Shown: positions 57,938 through 64,000 of the stretch, in pieces
Numbering within the stretch: position 1 is the first letter of the stretch
Layout: every line of letters starts with the position of its first letter
From: Caldilineaceae bacterium
GTDB lineage: Bacteria; Chloroflexota; Anaerolineae; Caldilineales; Caldilineaceae
Length of the DNA: 64,000 nucleotides
Reading direction: 5' to 3'
Assembly: GCA_022842065.1 (NCBI GenBank)
Contig: JALHQH010000057.1
Span: forward strand, 1-64,000
The notes under the pieces: model-generated
Database searches by the model: none
What the model saw: only the letters and a program-made list of their open reading frames with translations
What the model was told of the DNA's origin: nothing
Program-made: the position numbers and the translations under genes

Positions 57938-58855
57938 ATGAACCGCATTGATCGTCTCTTTGCCATCTTACTCGTCCTCCAAAAGCGTGATGTCGTGCGC
58001 GCTGAGGACCTCGCTGCGCGCTTTGAGATCAGCAAGCGGACGGTGTATCGCGATGTGGCGGCGCTAAGTGAGATGGGGGTGCCGGTGGTCTCGCTGCCGG
58101 GTGAAGGCTATGGCTTAATGGCGGGTTACTTCCTGCCGCCGCTGCTCTTTACGCCGGATGAGGCTGCGGCCTTGGTGTTGGGTGCGCAATGGTTGGCCCA
58201 ACAGGCAACCGGACGGCTGCCGACCACCACCGCCAGCGCCTTGGCCAAACTCACACATGGCCTGCCCAAGGCGACCTCCCAGGAGGTAGAACGGCTGACC
58301 CAGATCCTGCGCTTCTATGCCACCAGTAGCACCTTTGATCTTGATGATCCGCTGCTGGCCGCACTACAAGGGGCAATTAGCCAGCAACAGGCTGTGCGCA
58401 TTACCTACCACAGCTTGCGCGGTGACGAAGTTACCACGCGCATCATTGAGCCGCATCTATTGACCTTTGGCAATGGGGCCTGGTATGTCGAGGGCTATTG
58501 CCGGCTGCGCCAAGGGCAGCGCTCGTTCCGCCTCAGCCGGATTGAGGCGTACACCGTTTTGCATGAAACCTTTGCCGACCGTGCCGGCGCAAGGTTGGTT
58601 AGAGAGAAAATTACCGTCGTCGTGCGTTTTACGCCAGCAGTACAACGTTGGGTACAGGAACGCCAACATTATGCGTTTGTGCGGGAAGTTGGTGCGCAAA
58701 CGATTTATGCCGTGGATGAGCTACAAGAAATTCAATCCTGGCTCTTGGGCTGGGGCGCACAGGCTGAAGTTATATCCCCGCCCACCCTGCGCACCGCCCT
58801 TGCTGCCGAGGCACGCAAACTGTGGGAGATGCTGACAGCGGAGGCTGTCAACTAA
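57938..58855 (+). CDS. WYL-domain transcriptional regulator (HTH_11/YafY-type)
   Basis: 305 residues. N-terminal winged helix-turn-helix (MNRIDRLFAILLVLQKRDVV to FEISKRTVYRDVAALSEMGV, 1-50), PGEGYGLMAGYFLPPLLFTP linker and a WYL domain near 140-215 (RITYHSLRGDEVTTRIIEPH, GAWYVEGYCRLRQGQRSFRL), then a WCX-like C-terminus. Such regulators sense small ligands or nucleic-acid damage signals. The start is fixed by the HTH at residue 1, yet there is no Shine-Dalgarno: an octamer repeat abuts the ATG. Two downstream promoters share a palindrome it could bind. Confidence 0.85.
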   Translation: MNRIDRLFAILLVLQKRDVVRAEDLAARFEISKRTVYRDVAALSEMGVPVVSLPGEGYGLMAGYFLPPLLFTPDEAAALVLGAQWLAQQATGRLPTTTASALAKLTHGLPKATSQEVERLTQILRFYATSSTFDLDDPLLAALQGAISQQQAVRITYHSLRGDEVTTRIIEPHLLTFGNGAWYVEGYCRLRQGQRSFRLSRIEAYTVLHETFADRAGARLVREKITVVVRFTPAVQRWVQERQHYAFVREVGAQTIYAVDELQEIQSWLLGWGAQAEVISPPTLRTALAAEARKLWEMLTAEAVN

Positions 58856-58880
58856 ATTACTAAATTATAATGGATATGTC

Positions 58881-58912
58881 CTGTCATTCCGAAGCGAAGC
58901 GAGGAATGACAG
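58881..58912. repeat. Small hairpin after the WYL gene
   Basis: CTGTCATTCC (58881-58890) and GGAATGACAG (58903-58912) are perfect inverted copies around GAAGCGAAGCGA. No T run; possibly a dispersed repeat. Confidence 0.65.
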
Positions 58913-58926
58913 AGCGCGCATTGGAG

Positions 58927-58947
58927 ATGCTGACATAGGGTTGTCAC
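58927..58947 (+). promoter_or_regulatory. Operator-like palindrome upstream of the VOC gene
   Basis: Contains TGACATAGGGTTGTCA (58931-58946), an inverted repeat TGACA/TGTCA with a 6-base centre. The surrounding 21 bases are identical to 59482-59502. TTGTCA may overlap a -35 element. Probable site for the adjacent WYL regulator; inference. Confidence 0.55.
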
Positions 58948-59030
58948 TGCCACTTGTTAAACTGAAGGGGAAGTACAAACGCAACTGAGCATACTTGCCG
59001 ACAATCAGTGCGGCAACGAAAGGAGTAACC

Positions 59031-59450
59031 ATGTTACGCGGACTCACCACCATCAGTTTCTGGGCAGACGATCCGGCCGCGGCCAAAGAATGGTATAGCG
59101 AACTGTTGGGGATCGAACCCTATTTTACCCGTCCCAATCCAGACGGCACATTGGCCTATCTTGAATTTCGCCTCGGTGACTATCAACATGAATTGGGAAT
59201 CATTGATCGCCGCTATGCTCCAACCGGTGCAGTGTCCGACCCCGGAGGAGCAGTCGTCTACTGGCACGTTGACGATTTGGCCGCAGCCTTCGAAAAGTTG
59301 CTCGCGCTCGGCGCAAGCCCCTATCAGCCGATCACGGAACGGGGCCAAGGCTTTGTCACCGCTTCCGTCGTCGATCCTTTTGGCAACATTTTGGGGATTA
59401 TGTACAACCCGCACTATCTAGACATTTTGGGTGCAGCGCAAGTGGCTTAA
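59031..59450 (+). CDS. VOC/glyoxalase-bleomycin-resistance family protein
   Basis: 139 residues from ATG 59031, which has AAAGGAG seven bases upstream. A paired beta-alpha-beta fold: TTISFWADDPAAAKEWYSEL, GDYQHELGIIDRRY (His ligand), WHVDDLAAAFEKLLALGASP and FVTASVVDPFGNILGI. Metal ligands typical of the superfamily are partly visible. Substrate not known; could be a dioxygenase, isomerase or drug-binding member. Confidence 0.82.
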   Translation: MLRGLTTISFWADDPAAAKEWYSELLGIEPYFTRPNPDGTLAYLEFRLGDYQHELGIIDRRYAPTGAVSDPGGAVVYWHVDDLAAAFEKLLALGASPYQPITERGQGFVTASVVDPFGNILGIMYNPHYLDILGAAQVA

Positions 59451-59481
59451 TCTATGCGCGGTCACCGGAGACCGCGCAGCA

Positions 59482-59502
59482 ATGCTGACATAGGGTTGTC
59501 AC
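59482..59502 (+). promoter_or_regulatory. Operator-like palindrome upstream of the ABM-like gene
   Basis: Same 21 bases as at 58927-58947, with TGACATAGGGTTGTCA at 59486-59501. A second shared block, GTACAAACGC, follows 42 bases after the palindrome start in both places (58973-58982 and 59528-59537), so spacing is conserved. Confidence 0.55.
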
Positions 59503-59578
59503 CACAGCCTGCTATGGTGGATACAGCGTACAAACGCTGACCAAAAACCAATCCACTCTACCAAGACCGGAGCCAATT

Positions 59579-59893
59579 ATGTCTCAGCAACCAATGATCG
59601 AAATTGTTCTCTTCCATGTCAAAGCCGGGGTAACCGATACACAAGTGTTAGCCGCTTCTGCCCGCACCCAGGAATGGCTCGCCCAAGCCGATGGTTATCT
59701 CGCCCGTGAACTGAGCAAAGATGATGAAGGGCAGTGGGTCGATATTGTCCACTGGCGCACATTGGCTGCCGCCCAAGCCGCCGCCGAACAGATTATGCGC
59801 CAACCTTGCGCCGCCGATTTCATGGCGATTATCGACCCGGAACGCATCACCATGTTACACGTGAAACAACAGCAACACTTTATGCTGGCCTAA
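59579..59893 (+). CDS. Small dimeric alpha/beta-barrel protein, ABM-like
   Basis: 104 residues with ferredoxin-like pattern: MIEIVLFHVKAGVTDTQVLA, a helix, VDIVHWRTLAAAQAAAEQIM and a terminal strand with ITMLHVKQQ. Resembles antibiotic-biosynthesis-monooxygenase-like or stress-responsive barrel proteins. GGAG lies upstream of the ATG. Shares its promoter palindrome with the VOC gene, so probably co-regulated. Confidence 0.68.
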   Translation: MSQQPMIEIVLFHVKAGVTDTQVLAASARTQEWLAQADGYLARELSKDDEGQWVDIVHWRTLAAAQAAAEQIMRQPCAADFMAIIDPERITMLHVKQQQHFMLA

Positions 59894-59916
59894 TAAGGTG
59901 GGGTTGAAACCCCCAG

Positions 59917-59984
59917 CTAACAATGAGAAGCGCCCGCAGGCGCTGATTCTGTGCCTAGCGCCTGCGGGCGCTTCTCATTGTTAG
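59917..59984. repeat. 28-bp perfect hairpin
   Basis: 59917-59944 and 59957-59984 are perfect inverted copies with a 12-base loop. The stem contains GCGCCCGCAGGCGC-like palindromic DNA. Flanked by GGGTTGAAACCC (about 59902-59913) and AGGATTTTAATCCT (about 59988-60001), two further small palindromes. Confidence 0.8.
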
Positions 59985-60030
59985 GGCAGGATTTTAATCC
60001 TGTTCTAAGGCAAGCGAACTTGGAAAGACC

Positions 60031-60062
60031 CAATGACCAATCACCCAATCACCCAATCATCC
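60031..60062 (+). repeat. 8-bp repeats across the tag start codon
   Basis: CAATGACC, CAATCACC, CAATCACC, CAATCATC: four near-identical octamers, the first containing the ATG of the glycosylase gene. They encode the TNHPITQSS start of the protein. Confidence 0.75.
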
Positions 60063-60620
60063 CCAATCCGCTGCGGCTGGGTCAGCGACGACCCGCTCTA
60101 TATCCAATATCACGACGAGGAATGGGGGGTGCCGGCGCATGATGACCGCCACCTCTTCGAGATGCTTTGCCTGGAAGGGGCGCAGGCGGGGCTGAGCTGG
60201 ATCACGATTCTGCGCAAGCGGGAGAACTACCGGGCCGCCTTTGATTACTTCGATGCAATCAAGATCGCCGGCTATGACGAGGCTAAGATCGCCGAACTGT
60301 TGACCAATCCCGGCATTGTGCGCAACAAACTCAAAGTCAACGGCTTTGTGAAGAATGCACGCGCTTTTCTCGCTGTGCAAGCCGAGTTTGGCAGCTTTGA
60401 CGCTTATCTCTGGCGCTTTGTCGGTGGGCAGCCGATCCAAGCGCAGCGCGTTTCCCTGCGCGACGTCCCGGCCCAAACCCTCGAAGCCGAAGCGATGAGC
60501 AAAGATTTAAAAAAGCGCGGCTTTACCTTTGTCGGCCCGACGATCTGTTATGCCTTTATGCAGGCGTGCGGCATGGTCAACGACCATACGGTCGATTGTT
60601 TCCGCTACGGGCAGACATAG
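60033..60620 (+). CDS. tag: DNA-3-methyladenine glycosylase I
   Basis: 195 residues. Removes 3-methyladenine from alkylated DNA. RCGWVSDDPLYIQYHDEEWG gives Cys and His ligands of the zinc snap, GAQAGLSWITILRKRENYR is the substrate pocket (Trp), and FVGPTICYAFMQACGMVNDH carries the C-terminal zinc ligands. The HTH-like helices match the Tag family. GGAAAG precedes the ATG. The first ten residues are encoded by the octamer repeat and are not conserved. Confidence 0.95.
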   Translation: MTNHPITQSSPIRCGWVSDDPLYIQYHDEEWGVPAHDDRHLFEMLCLEGAQAGLSWITILRKRENYRAAFDYFDAIKIAGYDEAKIAELLTNPGIVRNKLKVNGFVKNARAFLAVQAEFGSFDAYLWRFVGGQPIQAQRVSLRDVPAQTLEAEAMSKDLKKRGFTFVGPTICYAFMQACGMVNDHTVDCFRYGQT

Positions 60621-60696
60621 AACGCGGATTTAGCTGATTTTACGGATAAGACCGAATTATCCGCGCAAATCCGCCAAATCCGTTCAATCCGCGTTC
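60620..60696. repeat. Inverted-repeat element after tag
   Basis: GAACGCGGATT (60620-60630) and AATCCGCGTTC (60686-60696) are perfect inverted ends; an inner hairpin GGATAA/TTATCC lies around the loop GACCGAA. The outer repeat begins within the tag stop region. Confidence 0.65.
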
Positions 60697-60853
60697 CATC
60701 GAATCCCTCGAACTTTCCCCCGCTGCTTGCGGGGAAGGCGGCATGGTGATATGATAGGATCATAACCACTCATGACGACCCCCGTCATCCGTTGCAGGTT
60801 GACTGCTTCATTTGCTAATTACCCTTTTCGAAATTAATTGAGGAGAAGACGCT

Positions 60854-62221
60854 ATGCAGAAACGTTGGTCCTTTATCCTAGTTGCCATGCTACTCGCTTT
60901 ATCCCTGAGCGCATGTGCGGCCCCTGGTGGCGCGCCGGCCGCGGCCCCAGCCGAAAGCGCCGGTGAAACGCCGGTCGCTGCGGAAGAAAGCAGTGATGCC
61001 GCTGCCGCAGCTACCACGATCACCTGGGCCATGTGGGGCAGCCCGGAAGAGATCGCCACCCATCAGGCGGTTGCCGATGCCTTTATGGCCGAACACCCTG
61101 AGATCACCGTGGAGATCTACAGCCAGCCGTGGGGTGATTACTTCACCAGCATCCAAACCCTCTGGGCTGCGGGCGATCCTGCCGCTGTGCCGGATGTGCT
61201 CTTCCTTTCGCCGGTGGTGAACTATGCGGCGCAAGGGGTGTTGGAGGATCTCGGTCCCTTTATCGAGGCGTCTGGCTATGCGGTCGAAGATTACTGGCCG
61301 ACCCTGCTTGACTTTGCGACCTACGAAGGCAACATCTATGGCTTCCCGCGTGATGTGGGTCTGGAAGTGCTCTACTACAACAAAGATATCTTTGACGAAG
61401 TGGGGGTTGCCTATCCCACCGACGAGTGGACCTGGGATGACTTCCTGGCCGCCGCCGAACAATTGAGTGTGGTCGAGTCAAGTGGTCAGGTCACCCGCTA
61501 TGCCCTGGGCATGGAAGGGGGCAAGTATCAGCTCTGGATTGGTCAGAACAAAGGCAGCTTCCTCGACGATATGTACAATCCCAGCACCTGTACCCTTGAT
61601 TCGCCTGAAGCCCTCGAAGCGATCCAATTCTTTGCCGACCTGATGGAAAACAACTATGCCATGCGCCCCGCCAACCTGAACCAGGCTGGTGGTGACGCCG
61701 GGGTCTTTGCCAATGGCCAGGCAGCGATGATTATTCAGAACGCCAGCCGCATTTCGCAATTCAACGCGGCTGAACTGAACTACGATGTTGCCGTCGTGCC
61801 GATTCCGGCGGATGGCCAACGCTCGGCTAGTGCCGCCGGCGCCGCGTGGACGATGAGCGCGTTAAGCGATAACAAGGATGCCGCCTGGACCTTCCTCAGT
61901 TGGCTCCAAAGCACCGATGGTGGCCAGCGGCTCTACACCGAATCCGGCGAAATTCTGCCGGCATTGCAGTCAACCGCCAAGTCGGATGCCTTCCTTGGGT
62001 TGTCGACGCCACCAACCAACCGCCAGGCCTTTATCACCGAAGGCGAAAACTCGAAGGTTGGCCGTACCGGCTACTTTGCCGAGTGGAACGAACTGAGCAG
62101 CACCATCATCAGCCCGGTGATGGACAGCATCTGGGCCGGTGAAGCGGTTGCCGCCGATGTCCTGCCCGGTGTCTGTGACCAGGTTGATCAATTCCTGGCT
62201 GACGCCGGCTACCCGAAATGA
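60854..62221 (+). CDS. Carbohydrate ABC transporter substrate-binding lipoprotein
   Basis: 455 residues. Lipobox LSLSACAAP near residue 18-26 after a hydrophobic signal, then an Ala/Pro-rich linker and a MalE/UgpB-type binding fold: ITWAMWGSPEEIATHQAVAD, YGFPRDVGLEVLYYNKDIFD, FANGQAAMIIQNASRISQFN and AWTFLSWLQSTDGGQRLYTE. Delivers an oligosaccharide or glycerol-phosphate-like ligand to the permeases that follow. GAGGAGAAG lies upstream of the ATG. Confidence 0.93.
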   Translation: MQKRWSFILVAMLLALSLSACAAPGGAPAAAPAESAGETPVAAEESSDAAAAATTITWAMWGSPEEIATHQAVADAFMAEHPEITVEIYSQPWGDYFTSIQTLWAAGDPAAVPDVLFLSPVVNYAAQGVLEDLGPFIEASGYAVEDYWPTLLDFATYEGNIYGFPRDVGLEVLYYNKDIFDEVGVAYPTDEWTWDDFLAAAEQLSVVESSGQVTRYALGMEGGKYQLWIGQNKGSFLDDMYNPSTCTLDSPEALEAIQFFADLMENNYAMRPANLNQAGGDAGVFANGQAAMIIQNASRISQFNAAELNYDVAVVPIPADGQRSASAAGAAWTMSALSDNKDAAWTFLSWLQSTDGGQRLYTESGEILPALQSTAKSDAFLGLSTPPTNRQAFITEGENSKVGRTGYFAEWNELSSTIISPVMDSIWAGEAVAADVLPGVCDQVDQFLADAGYPK

Positions 62222-62230
62222 GTTGATAGG

Positions 62231-62299
62231 GGCTGAAAGAGGGAGAACAACCGTTGACTTCGACAGGCTCAGCCGACGGTTGTTCTCCCTCTTTCAGCC
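62231..62299. repeat. 23-bp perfect hairpin between ABC genes
   Basis: 62231-62253 and 62277-62299 are perfect inverted copies around a 23-base loop that holds CTTCGACAGGCTCAG. Ten bases after the SBP stop and eleven before the permease ATG, so it probably lowers read-through from the abundant SBP message. Shares its loop motif with the hairpin at 46960-47024. Confidence 0.8.
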
Positions 62300-62310
62300 A
62301 GAAATAAGCT

Positions 62311-63270
62311 ATGACCACAACCACTGCAATTCGCAATTCGCAACCTGCAATTCGTCCTGCTACCCGTTTCCGCTGGCGACCTGATCAACAGTGGGAAGCT
62401 TACCTCTTTTTGCTGCCCAGCTTACTTGGCTTTTTAATCTTTGTTGTGTTGCCGGTGCTGGCGTCACTCTGGCTAAGTTTTGTCGAGTGGAATCTGCTGA
62501 CGCCGCCCAAGTTTGTGGGCATTCAAAATTATGTCCAACTGTTGACGCGCGATTCGGTCTTCCGCAAGGTGGCGTGGAATACGCTCTACTTTATGTTGAC
62601 CATTGTCCCCTTGCAGTTGGCCTTTGGGTTGGCGCTGGCGATCGCACTCAACCAGCAGATCCGTGGGCGGCTTTTTTACCGCGTGCTCTTCTTTATGCCG
62701 GTTGTAACAACGATTGTTGCCGGCGCGATTATCTTTCAATTTCTGCTCAACCGTGACTTTGGCCTCTTTAGCAACGCGATCTGGAAACTAGCCGAGTGGA
62801 CCGGCCTGGGCATTCAGCCGCCCGATTTTCTAAACAGTTCGCAGTGGTCGAAGCCGTCGGTCATCCTGTTGACGCTCTGGAAAAATGTTGGCTTTACCAT
62901 GGTCATCTACCTGGCCGCCTTGCAAGGGGTGCCCCAGGAACTCTATGACGCCGCCGATGTGGATGGGGCCAGCGCTTGGCAACGCTTTCGTAACGTGACC
63001 ATGCCCCTGGTCAGCCCGACTACCTTTTTTCTCTTTGTGATCCAGATGATCGGGGCCTTCCAACTCTTTACCGAAGCCTTTGTCATGACCCGTGGCGGAC
63101 CGGCGCAATCGACCCTGACCGTCGTCTACTACATCTACCAAAACGCCTTTGAATTCCAAAAGATGGGCAAAGCCTCGGCGATTGCCTGGTTCCTCTTTTT
63201 CTTTATCTTCCTCTTTACCTTCTTCCAGACGCGCATGCAGCGCCGCTGGGTGCATTATGAAGCGGGGTAG
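62311..63270 (+). CDS. Carbohydrate ABC transporter permease (MalF/UgpA-type)
   Basis: 319 residues with six membrane segments and the EAA loop LYDAADVDGASAWQRFRNVT (about 210-229), which contacts the ATPase. LLPSLLGFLIFVVLPVLASL opens the first helix. The start region encodes repeated heptads (GCAATTC units, 62326-62353) making a low-complexity N-terminus. Paired with the SBP before it and the second permease after it. No ATPase gene is in the window; it may lie outside or be shared. Confidence 0.92.
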   Translation: MTTTTAIRNSQPAIRPATRFRWRPDQQWEAYLFLLPSLLGFLIFVVLPVLASLWLSFVEWNLLTPPKFVGIQNYVQLLTRDSVFRKVAWNTLYFMLTIVPLQLAFGLALAIALNQQIRGRLFYRVLFFMPVVTTIVAGAIIFQFLLNRDFGLFSNAIWKLAEWTGLGIQPPDFLNSSQWSKPSVILLTLWKNVGFTMVIYLAALQGVPQELYDAADVDGASAWQRFRNVTMPLVSPTTFFLFVIQMIGAFQLFTEAFVMTRGGPAQSTLTVVYYIYQNAFEFQKMGKASAIAWFLFFFIFLFTFFQTRMQRRWVHYEAG

Positions 63271-63274
63271 AGGG

Positions 63275-63338
63275 GAGATACGAGATACGAGACTGGGAGA
63301 CACGAGATGGGGAGATACGAGACTATAACTCGTGTCTC
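63275..63338 (+). repeat. GAGATAC heptad repeats before the second permease
   Basis: GAGATAC, GAGATAC, GAGACTGG, GAGACAC, GAGATGGG, GAGATAC units, and then CTCGTGTCTC (63329-63338), which is the inverse of GAGACACGAG (63297-63306). A stretch of 7-8 bp repeats with a hairpin, about 20 bases before the ATG. Confidence 0.75.
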
Positions 63339-63357
63339 GTCAGCCGCACCAACACTT

Positions 63358-64000
63358 ATGGCAACAACAACCGTTCGTCCCATTTTACACAGTAGCCAAC
63401 CACGACGACCGCGCTGGCTTTTGCAGCTTTTTTTGTTGATCGCCGGGTTTTTTATGGGGTTGCCTTTTCTCGTCATGTTGCTTGGTTCGGTGATGCCCAA
63501 GGCCGATATTTTGCGCCGGAGTGTGGCGCTGGATCGATTGACGCTGCAAAACTATGTGGAAACCTTCCAGGCGATTCCTTTTGGACGCTATTATCTCAAT
63601 AGCTTGATTGTTGCCACCACGACGACCGCCTTACAGATCCTCACCGCGTCGCTGGCGGCTTTTGCCTTTGGGCGGCTGCGTTTTAAGGGCCGCGAAGCGC
63701 TCTTTCTCCTCTACCTGGGCACGCTGATGATCCCCTTCCAGGTTACCATGATCCCCAACTTTATCATTACCTCGGCCCGCTACCTCAACCTGCACGACAG
63801 CTACTTGGGGTTGATTCTGCCTTCCGCCTTTAGTGCCTTTAGCGTCTTTCTGTTGCGCCAATATTTCCTGGGGTTGCCGCTCGATTACGATGAAGCGGCG
63901 CGCATGGATGGGGCGGGCAGCTTTCGCATCTGGTGGCAGGTGATCATGCCGCTCGCCGGCCCGATCTTAGCGACGTTGGCGATCTTCAACTTCCAGGGCG
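63358..64000 (+). CDS. Carbohydrate ABC transporter permease (MalG/UgpE-type), 3' end outside the window
   Basis: The frame from ATG 63358 is open to the window end (214 codons). First membrane helix is LLQLFLLIAGFFMGLPFLVM; LASFAFGRLRFKG-like stretch AAFAFGRLRFKGREALFLLY and the EAA loop YDEAARMDGAGSFRIWWQVI (about 178-197) are typical of the second permease of this importer class. No ribosome site is obvious; the upstream spacer is a heptad repeat with a hairpin. Confidence 0.93.
   Translation, partial: MATTTVRPILHSSQPRRPRWLLQLFLLIAGFFMGLPFLVMLLGSVMPKADILRRSVALDRLTLQNYVETFQAIPFGRYYLNSLIVATTTTALQILTASLAAFAFGRLRFKGREALFLLYLGTLMIPFQVTMIPNFIITSARYLNLHDSYLGLILPSAFSAFSVFLLRQYFLGLPLDYDEAARMDGAGSFRIWWQVIMPLAGPILATLAIFNFQG

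Overview
The window looks like a chromosomal segment of a member of the Chloroflexota (Anaerolineae/Caldilineae-like), although no marker here proves this. The reasons are a DUF2089/DUF4097 pair, a complete F1Fo operon followed by mreB, a large Wzy-type exopolysaccharide locus with no outer-membrane export gene, a CHAT protease paired with a transmembrane nSTAND NTPase, and intergenic DNA rich in inverted and short tandem repeats. Base composition is moderate, with a clearly AT-rich core in the polysaccharide locus.

Layout. 1-100: 3' part of a 5S rRNA (end of an rRNA operon). 386-5667: housekeeping genes glmU, a CBS/CorC membrane protein, cdd, an unrecognised gene, and glk. 5924-7930: DUF4097 and DUF2089 proteins and a small ORF. 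8349-28038: a long minus-strand block. Read in its own direction it runs cysD, cysNC, nucleotide-sugar dehydrogenase, Wzz-like protein, flippase, methyltransferase, a decayed IS5-family element, then GT4, Wzy-like polymerase, an anchored repeat/carbohydrate-binding-like protein, GT4, FkbM methyltransferase, GT4, the initiating phosphoglycosyl transferase and a second Wzy/ligase-like protein. 28630-31068: DUF1385, S4 and small membrane proteins. 31172-38341: atpBEFHAGDC. 38589-46963: mreB, ridA-like, rpsA, clpC, a hydroxyacid dehydrogenase and a TVP38-type membrane protein.

47029-56219 is accessory. A beta-propeller lipoprotein is followed by the most interesting module, a CHAT caspase-like protease (49208-51478) with a transmembrane nSTAND1 NTPase (51620-54691) that has a predicted extracellular SH3-like tail. 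Then come a DinB-like protein and an Rpn-type nuclease interrupted by an in-frame amber codon. 56462-64000: an (alpha/alpha)6 glycosidase, a WYL regulator, two small enzymes sharing an identical operator-like palindrome, tag, and a carbohydrate ABC importer whose second permease runs off the window.

How parts work together. The phosphoglycosyl transferase starts a lipid-linked repeat unit, the GT4 enzymes and methyltransferases build and decorate it, and flippase, polymerase and Wzz export and lengthen it. CysD/CysNC next door can supply APS/PAPS. The CHAT and nSTAND proteins fit a sensor-switch-protease scheme typical of conflict or programmed-death modules of multicellular bacteria; this is inference from domains.

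Repeat biology is conspicuous. A 70-nt hairpin family occurs twice, long perfect hairpins share a TCGACARGCTC core, and 7-8 bp tandem repeats sit at or next to start codons at several places in the last 13 kb.
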